From: Conoideocrella luteorostrata
Taxonomy: Eukaryota > Ascomycota > Sordariomycetes > Hypocreales > Clavicipitaceae
Direction: 5' to 3'
DNA length: 64,000 nt
Assembly (NCBI GenBank): GCA_032433595.1
Contig: JASWJB010000194.1
Span: forward strand, 19,018 to 83,017
The translations under genes were made by a program, and so were the position numbers. The stretch's first letter is position 1. Each line of letters begins with the position of its first letter. Below are positions 58,018 through 64,000 of the stretch, piece after piece. The notes under the pieces were generated by a model. The model had not been told where the DNA came from. It did not search any database and was given only the letters and a program-made list of their open reading frames with translations.

Positions 58018-61000
58018 ATGAGCTCGACCGTTGTCATGGCTCCTGTCTTCCAGCACTCGACACGGCCACAGTCAGCATACGAGCTCGGAAGCTCGACTGG
58101 TTCGTTGTTCGAGCTGCCTCACCACCGTCGTTCAGGCTCTGGGGAAGTCGCCTCCTCAATGAGAAATAAGGCGACCAGTGACTTCAAAACCACGCCATCC
58201 AACTCGGAAGACTTTGATTTGCCATCTTTCAATACGGATTTTGAATTGGACACGTCTATATTCGCCAATGGCAAAGTAACCGACTCCCTCCTGGAACCAA
58301 TTCCACTGCCGCCAATCGAAATACCCGAACTCACACCGACGCTCAATACTAAGCCGACGAAGCAATTGTTGACCGCACGGAGTAAGAAAAGCTCAATGAT
58401 CGACAGGCCTCGATCATGGCTCATTTCTGGAAGCAAGTCTGCCAAAGACTCTGCCGGTGCATCTGACGATAAACATATCGGGCCTGTTAACTCGAAAAAG
58501 CGTCTTCCGCAACAGTCAACCTCGTTGCAACCACCAGAGCGAAGCCTCTCCGGTCCAGAAAGCTTCGCCAATTTTGCTAGACGCTCGTGGATATCCCGCT
58601 CCTCTCGATCGCCCTCGACCAAGGCCACATTGGATCCGGTGGTTGGACAAGCTCAGACGGGAACCGATGACCTCGCCCGAGCACCCACCGTGAAACCGTG
58701 TAAGCCACCACATCGATTGCGGATTATCACGACCAATAATGAAGCAGAAGACACGAAGTCGTCGCAACCGAACTCGAAACCCTTCGCTTTGGCGACGTCA
58801 TATCTCTCCAAGAAGCAAAAGACTTTTTTCGCACGAGATGGCACTGATTCGGATCACAGCTGCGCCTCGTCTGCCACTAGCCTGAACCGTGCTTCCAACA
58901 GCATCCGAACAAGCGCCTCTCAGTCTATTTGCAGCGACGGCAACACAAATACCCCAACCACAGACGAATCATGCAACGAGATGACGCCGAAGCTTCGTGA
59001 TCCCCTGTGGTCGAATTTTAAGACCCTGGACTTGGAGGTGAAAGACTTTGTATCTACTAAACAAACCGCTCAGCGAGTTGCTCAGGTCCAGTCTGTCCTG
59101 TTGCCCTTTTTGAAGAGCACAAGAGATCATCCGTCCATCAAAATTATCTCACTCGAGGATGTGGAGCGGAGGACACTCGTGCTCAACAAATGGTGGAATT
59201 CGCTTCTTGACATGCTTCAGGGACCATTGCCACAGCCCATTCCAGGCATGGATCGCCCAATCTTGCTTGAAGCGGCGACTATGCTCATGATGCGCCCCGA
59301 ATGGAGACAATCTACCTCGTATATGCAGCCACTCGCCGAACGCTCTCCTTTGGAGCGAGTTCGTTCAAGGTCATGGACCAGTGCGTCCAAGTCTACGACG
59401 GACAGTTTCGCCCATTTTGAAATGCTCGCTGAGTCGGCTGAGCACAATGTGAGAACCATGTTCGTGGCCAATCTAGTGAAGCAAGTGGGTTATGTGGTGG
59501 AAAAAATGTCCTTGCGCCACGCACCACTAAGCTTGGTCAACTTCTCAGGAAAAACTTGTGCTTATGCATTTTTCTTTGCGCCAAGCGTCGCCGATGTTTT
59601 GGTTCGGCTGTGGGGTCTTACTCCTGACCTCATCAGGCGAGCCGGAAACGAACTGGGACTGCCTCGCAAGGACACTGGTGAGAGTGACGACATTGGGGCC
59701 TTTTTCCCTCCCAGACTGGGTGGATTTGGCTGGTCTTCACCCAGAGCCGTTTGGGACTCGCTGAAGCAAATTCCCAAGATGCCGTTACTGGTGGCAAGAA
59801 TTTCGTGGACCGGACCATGGGTAGCTCGTTGGAAGGGTCGGGATACTGATTTATTTTTCATCTTTTGCAAATACTTTCATGTTCTGTCAGACCAATTCGT
59901 TCCTCCTGGCCTGCCCCTGACCGAGAAGGCTCGATCGCCAGCGTTCGCACTGGTCCATGCACAGTTCCTGTCGATTATGGACTCGACTATCCATCGGCAA
60001 TCTGGACTGGATCAACCATTCGGTGCACCGTTGATTGACTCTGCGACCGGGCCTGACGCATCAGCCTTGGCCCTCCCATTACCCCCAACCAATCTGATGA
60101 AGGGCATGAACGAGAACAGATTGGTGATTCTGCTTCGAGATTTCCTATCCGACGATGCTCCTGAACTCAGTAACGCCAAACATACTTTTGCGGAAACGTT
60201 CGCTGCACTAATGAAAGCTGCTGTGCGGAAGATATCGCTCTACAACAACTCGGCATGCTTCACCCTCTGCGATTTCCTCGAAGAAGTTCTAATGATTTAT
60301 CACGATTTCGAAACACCGTCTAAATGTTATGTCGATTGGCCATTCTGGATCGAAGTTTGCAAGAAAATGTGCAGCTCGATGAACACCATGACGGAGGTTC
60401 GCATGCTCTCATTCGTTTTCACTGTGTGGGAATCGATTGCCAAAGACTCCCGTAGGAAAGTGAATGTATGTTTGGAGTGGCTGCTTACCGAAGAGTCATT
60501 CAATACCTTCTTCAACAACTGGTGCCCCATGGTTCGAGCATACTACCAGCGTCTTGTTTGTTGGAGGATGTGTCGGTACACGGGAGGATCCAATGAAATG
60601 GACATGAACATCTACCTCACTGTAGCGGCGAGACTCAAGGCAAACTGGGCTCATTACCTCTTTTTGAAGCAAGATGCGGAGGGGAAAGGGCGTACACTAC
60701 CGTCCACGGCGCCAATGTCTCCGGCAATGGGTAAAAAGTTCATGATCATTCGCCAAGAGGCCAACACTCCCCAGAGAGGGCTTTTCATGGGCTTTGATAC
60801 ATTTGCTAGAACAGCGGCCAACCCGGTACCACTAGGCAACCAAGCCTCAGACACAAGTGGGCTCGCACGAACGGACCCTAAGAAGCGATGGTCCCTCCTG
60901 GGAAAAGTGCTTGCAATCACGTCCAGCAACGGCGGACAGAGTCCCTCGGACGAATTGCCAAAAAGTCATAGCGATCCCAGCAGACTTCGCCGAGATTTAG

Positions 61001-61680
61001 CAGATCCGGCACCGCTGGTTACAACATCACGCCAGAAGACTGCCACGTCTGAAGACGACTCGCTGGGTTCGTCGCCTGTATACGACGAACAAAAGTATAT
61101 ATTCAAGTTTGTCCTGGGTTGGCAACAGAACTCTAACCAAGCACGAGACCGCGCCCTCACAAGACCACGACTGCCCATTCCCACACAGGCTCGCATCAGC
61201 ACGAAAAGTCACGCAGCTCGAGCACCACTTCCTCCGTCATCACCAACGCCAGGTTCTTCAGTCCAATCGCCTCCAGAAACTCCAAGACCCCTTCTTCCTC
61301 AGACGGGAGATGATCTCCATTCTCTCACTGCTTCCGTCGAAGAGTGGCTACGCAACACGCCGACCAACAGCTCTGGATTCGACGGTAACGACGATCGGCG
61401 TGGTGGCTCAAGTGATGACAAGGAAACCCAAACCCAAACCCAGCTCCCCGGCATGGACAACGCTGAAGGTACAAAAGAGCAGTTCACAAGGCCCATCAAG
61501 CCCAGCGGGGTTTTCGCCAAGAACGCTGTGTACTGTGGACGTGCGTTAGCGGAATGGTCGCAGGTGGTTTCTGAATGCAACATCTTTACTGAGAGGCGCC
61601 AAGACGACGGCATTGATCGCTTATGTGACGTAGAGGTTCCTTTTCTCGGCGTAGAAGGATTTCGCAAACTCGGTGCTTAA
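58018..61680 (+). CDS. DUF1765 family protein
   Basis: One uninterrupted frame of 1220 aa from the ATG at 58018 (MSSTVVMAPVFQHS). The preceding in-frame codons have no ATG. Residues 1-330 are Ser/Thr/Pro-rich and disordered. A helical region starts near 335 (LWSNFKTLDLEVKDFV) with conserved KWWNSLLDMLQG. The DUF1765 core covers about 740-870: YVDWPFWIEVCKKM, TEVRMLSFVFTVWE, WLLTEESFNTFF, NWCPMVRAYYQRLVCWRM. The end is low-complexity again, then a final FTRPIKPSGVFAKNAVYCGRA segment (given in part). The family is fungal, function unknown; some members are annotated as membrane proteins (UPF0592), but I see no clear membrane span. The length is normal. Confidence 0.92.
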   Translation: MSSTVVMAPVFQHSTRPQSAYELGSSTGSLFELPHHRRSGSGEVASSMRNKATSDFKTTPSNSEDFDLPSFNTDFELDTSIFANGKVTDSLLEPIPLPPIEIPELTPTLNTKPTKQLLTARSKKSSMIDRPRSWLISGSKSAKDSAGASDDKHIGPVNSKKRLPQQSTSLQPPERSLSGPESFANFARRSWISRSSRSPSTKATLDPVVGQAQTGTDDLARAPTVKPCKPPHRLRIITTNNEAEDTKSSQPNSKPFALATSYLSKKQKTFFARDGTDSDHSCASSATSLNRASNSIRTSASQSICSDGNTNTPTTDESCNEMTPKLRDPLWSNFKTLDLEVKDFVSTKQTAQRVAQVQSVLLPFLKSTRDHPSIKIISLEDVERRTLVLNKWWNSLLDMLQGPLPQPIPGMDRPILLEAATMLMMRPEWRQSTSYMQPLAERSPLERVRSRSWTSASKSTTDSFAHFEMLAESAEHNVRTMFVANLVKQVGYVVEKMSLRHAPLSLVNFSGKTCAYAFFFAPSVADVLVRLWGLTPDLIRRAGNELGLPRKDTGESDDIGAFFPPRLGGFGWSSPRAVWDSLKQIPKMPLLVARISWTGPWVARWKGRDTDLFFIFCKYFHVLSDQFVPPGLPLTEKARSPAFALVHAQFLSIMDSTIHRQSGLDQPFGAPLIDSATGPDASALALPLPPTNLMKGMNENRLVILLRDFLSDDAPELSNAKHTFAETFAALMKAAVRKISLYNNSACFTLCDFLEEVLMIYHDFETPSKCYVDWPFWIEVCKKMCSSMNTMTEVRMLSFVFTVWESIAKDSRRKVNVCLEWLLTEESFNTFFNNWCPMVRAYYQRLVCWRMCRYTGGSNEMDMNIYLTVAARLKANWAHYLFLKQDAEGKGRTLPSTAPMSPAMGKKFMIIRQEANTPQRGLFMGFDTFARTAANPVPLGNQASDTSGLARTDPKKRWSLLGKVLAITSSNGGQSPSDELPKSHSDPSRLRRDLADPAPLVTTSRQKTATSEDDSLGSSPVYDEQKYIFKFVLGWQQNSNQARDRALTRPRLPIPTQARISTKSHAARAPLPPSSPTPGSSVQSPPETPRPLLPQTGDDLHSLTASVEEWLRNTPTNSSGFDGNDDRRGGSSDDKETQTQTQLPGMDNAEGTKEQFTRPIKPSGVFAKNAVYCGRALAEWSQVVSECNIFTERRQDDGIDRLCDVEVPFLGVEGFRKLGA

Positions 61681-62461
61681 ACTACAATGTGGTGTGGAAC
61701 ACCTTTTTGTCGTTCTCGCTCGAATCTTTTTTTCTCCTTCGCATTTCCATGGACGGTCCATGCATCACAAAATTTCTCCGCAGCCTTCAATATGGTTCGG
61801 TTGTTTCGTGCCACTCATTTATATACCCCTACACGCGAGTTCATGAACATGAGCAATAATATAACAGTTTGCACCACCATAATATGGCGCAAAAAATGTC
61901 CGAATTTTGAAGTTTTTCATTTGTGTTGTCATTTAGTCATATGTGGCATTTGGATAGGGAAGGCGTTTCGGAAGGAAAGATTGCGGTTTCACCATTTCGT
62001 CTTTTATCTGAGTGATTATTTATATATTCACTTTTGGAATATGCCACAAAAGATACGTTTGATGCGTGGGAGGGGGAGGAGATACCATGTTTGTATGGTG
62101 AAATTTAGTTCACTCATTTTACTTGCCTTGAAAAGAGCCGTGGACACGACTCTTGCTACCACCACAGCACAGCGCTTAGTGTACGGAAAGACACTACCTT
62201 GTTATTATCCTACTCTTTGGACTAGATACCCAGAATGAACGATTATGGTTGAATACAAGTAAGATTTCGTCTGGAGCCACTATGCATGTATGGATGTCCA
62301 GTAGCGACTGGCCAAACTCCCAACATGTCTGGCTGGGTCAACGAGTGTATGACAGCTTGTGCTCCGTTTGTTCCTGTAAGCCTATCCGATTGTACCTTGT
62401 ACTTATTCGTGTTCGCAAGGCATCTTCCTTTCCATGCGGTTGGCTACTCCAAAAACTTCCT
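61681..62461. other. convergent 3' regions of DUF1765 and GFA genes
   Basis: A 781-bp tail-to-tail gap. A 183-codon ATG frame on the + strand (61687-62238) starts 7 bp after the DUF1765 stop; its product is rich in Phe/Cys/His without a motif and is taken as chance in 3' UTR. Confidence 0.5.
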
Positions 62462-63163
62462 TCACTGTTTCTTCAGGGCAGCAATCAAATCGGCCTTGTA
62501 TTCGCTGGACATGTCCGTCTTCAACTGCACCTCACTAAACCTCTCTTTGCAATCCTCCCGAATAAACTTTCCTCGGTCTTCATAGTAGCCCTCGAACTGA
62601 GGTTTTCCGTCATCCAAGCCCACGAAATCCCTCTTGGAGCGCGTGAAGATATGCACATCGGGATCCAACTCATGGCCCGCGTCGAGGGTCCCAACGCGGA
62701 TGTAAGTGACGTGCGGGCCCCCGTCGGCGTAGTATGTCCATAGACCGGTGTGGCAGGATGGGCATTGGGCCACAGTGATGCCTATAGTTGATTCAGAGGG
62801 CAAACTGACGAGATTGACTTTGGAGATTTGCGCGTCCTTGTTCTTGTCTTTGTCCTTGTCCTGTTTCTGTTCGCCTGCTGCGTCTTGGGACGAACCAGAA
62901 TCAGCACACGCGGATCCAAAGGTGAGTCTTGCAAATGCCTCGTTGAGAGCGGCAGGACCCTGGGGACCCGCGGGAGCAAGGAGCTGCACATTGGTGGATT
63001 CGATGACGGCGTTGAGGGCGAACGCCGTGCCGAGCTCGCGCTGGCAGGCGGTGCAGTGGCAGCAGTGGATGAGGAGCGGAGGGACGCTTATCTGGTAGCG
63101 GGTGAGGCCGCAGGGACAACCGCCTTGGAGGGGGTAGATGTTCTTGGTGGAGTAGTGAGGCAT
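62462..63163 (-). CDS. GFA/CENP-V-family Zn-binding protein
   Basis: One exon, 233 aa, ATG at 63163. The glutathione-dependent formaldehyde-activating (GFA) fold is seen in its cysteine pattern: GGCPCGLTRYQI (C-x-C), HCCHCTACQRE (C-x2-C-x2-C), and later CPSCHTGLW, all zinc ligands. The conserved RVGTLDAG follows, then HIFTRSKRDFVGL. Between the first and second halves there is a Lys/Asp/Gln-rich insertion (about residues 88-110: SSQDAAGEQKQDKDKDKNKD) absent from compact bacterial GFA proteins. Fungal members are many and mostly uncharacterised; true formaldehyde chemistry is not established for the family as a whole. Confidence 0.92.
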   Translation of the reverse strand: MPHYSTKNIYPLQGGCPCGLTRYQISVPPLLIHCCHCTACQRELGTAFALNAVIESTNVQLLAPAGPQGPAALNEAFARLTFGSACADSGSSQDAAGEQKQDKDKDKNKDAQISKVNLVSLPSESTIGITVAQCPSCHTGLWTYYADGGPHVTYIRVGTLDAGHELDPDVHIFTRSKRDFVGLDDGKPQFEGYYEDRGKFIREDCKERFSEVQLKTDMSSEYKADLIAALKKQ

Positions 63164-64000
63164 GATGGATGGGAAAAGGGGGGGGACGGGGAGGTTCAGG
63201 GCTGGGGTTTATGTAGGTGAAGGTTCACGGTGGTGGTGAGATGGTGAAGGGAAGGGATGTGAACGGCGTGTGTGTAAGCAGGATGAGAAGTTCACGGTGA
63301 GAGGAAGACTACAATGACGGAATTTATACGAAAGAAGAAAAGGCAGCCATGTAGAGCAGAGGGCGTGTCGGGCAGCGACTCAGCCACGCACCTGACTTGG
63401 CCATGGGGGCGTCCTTTAGGGGGGGGGGAATTGCTCAACTTGTTCATTCTGGCCTTGGTGTGCGTATCGTGAGCGGCAAAGCGGGGTTGACGAGAGGGCT
63501 TTTTGGCTGGACTACGGAGCAGCGAGCTGGCCATTGAGGAGAGGGGAGGCGGCCGAATTGGGAAATTTGGAAGACAGGTGGGGGGGTTGAAGATGCGTTG
63601 GAGCGGACGGATTGGACGGATGCAGTGGGTAACTAACTTACTAACTGGTTGGTGGGCTGGTGGGTTAGTTATTAACGGGCTGACGTATCGCCACGGCTGA
63701 TCGTTATGGCCGCACGCCATTGTAGTTGTGCGTCCAACTCACGCACGGTCAGGGCAGTATTCAGTCAGGGTGGACTACGATGCTGCGATGGGATTCTGGG
63801 CTCTGCGGGGGGAGAGGGGGCAGAGGCGGCCGTTTTTTTTTTCTTTTTTGAAACGGAACGGGATGAAGGAATCCCTCACCTGGCTGTTAACCTGATGGTC
63901 GTGTGTCGTACTGTACGTACGTGCTTTTATGATATGCTCTGCTTGCTTGACTTGCGGCCGCCCACGGCTGCTCACGTGGAGAATAGAGAAGTGCTCGGGA
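63164..64000. other. GFA gene promoter and right end
   Basis: No gene seen. It holds a G-run at 63420-63430, a T-run near 63833-63849 and a short GGTGGG-type repeat near 63650. Confidence 0.5.

Noticed and set aside
61687..62238. 183-codon ATG frame just after the DUF1765 gene
   Set aside because: It starts 7 bp after a stop codon in the expected 3' UTR, and its Phe/Cys/His-rich product has no motif.

Overview
The window is nuclear DNA of a filamentous ascomycete (Pezizomycotina). The evidence is short introns (55-220 nt) with GTRNGT donors, CTAAC-type branch sites and YAG acceptors, densely packed genes on both strands, and fungal-specific proteins (DUF1765, a Cys-rich single-span membrane protein, P5CDH, PER1). 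The protein set and the frequent TACTCCGTA motif suggest Sordariomycetes, probably Hypocreales; that rank is inference. I found no rRNA, tRNA, CRISPR array or complete transposon.

Layout. 1-3.5 kb is a graveyard with the N-terminal relic of a large fungal protein family and a decayed ABC-C (MRP-type) transporter. 3.6-30.4 kb is the housekeeping core: a membrane protein (-), PUF6 (-), GIR2 (+), ACL4 (-), RIB5 (+), MUS81 (-), a broken small gene (-), AGM1 (+), RMT1 (-), NSA2 (-), bL21m/MRPL49 (+), MPS1 (-), PER1 (+) and a bHLH factor (-). Several pairs share divergent promoters (PUF6/GIR2, ACL4/RIB5, NSA2/MRPL49, MPS1/PER1). 30.4-42 kb is gene-sparse. It holds a Cys-rich protein with T5orf172-like flanks but no visible nuclease core, a small C2H2-like protein followed by a long polypurine tract, an 813-bp element with about 117-bp terminal inverted repeats, and a two-exon 71-aa gene. 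42-47.7 kb carries P5CDH and a PhoD-like phosphatase. 47.7-58 kb is a 10-kb gene-poor stretch with one intron-bearing small gene or relic. 58-63.2 kb carries a DUF1765 protein and a GFA-family enzyme.

Functional themes. PUF6, ACL4 and NSA2 all act in 60S ribosome assembly; with GIR2 (translation control) and bL21m (mitoribosome) they make a loose translation-related neighbourhood. AGM1 (UDP-GlcNAc synthesis) and PER1 (GPI-anchor remodelling) serve wall and surface biogenesis. MUS81 and MPS1 serve genome stability and mitosis.

I rebuilt the gene models by hand from splice signals and reading-frame continuity; exon coordinates are in each entry. The most interesting items are the inverted-repeat element at 39.1-39.9 kb, the start-codon-only first exon of NSA2, the 14- and 20-nt micro-exons of RMT1, fifteen exact copies of TACTCCGTA/TACGGAGTA all outside genes, the ABC-C relic, and three small or broken genes that simple ORF calling misses.
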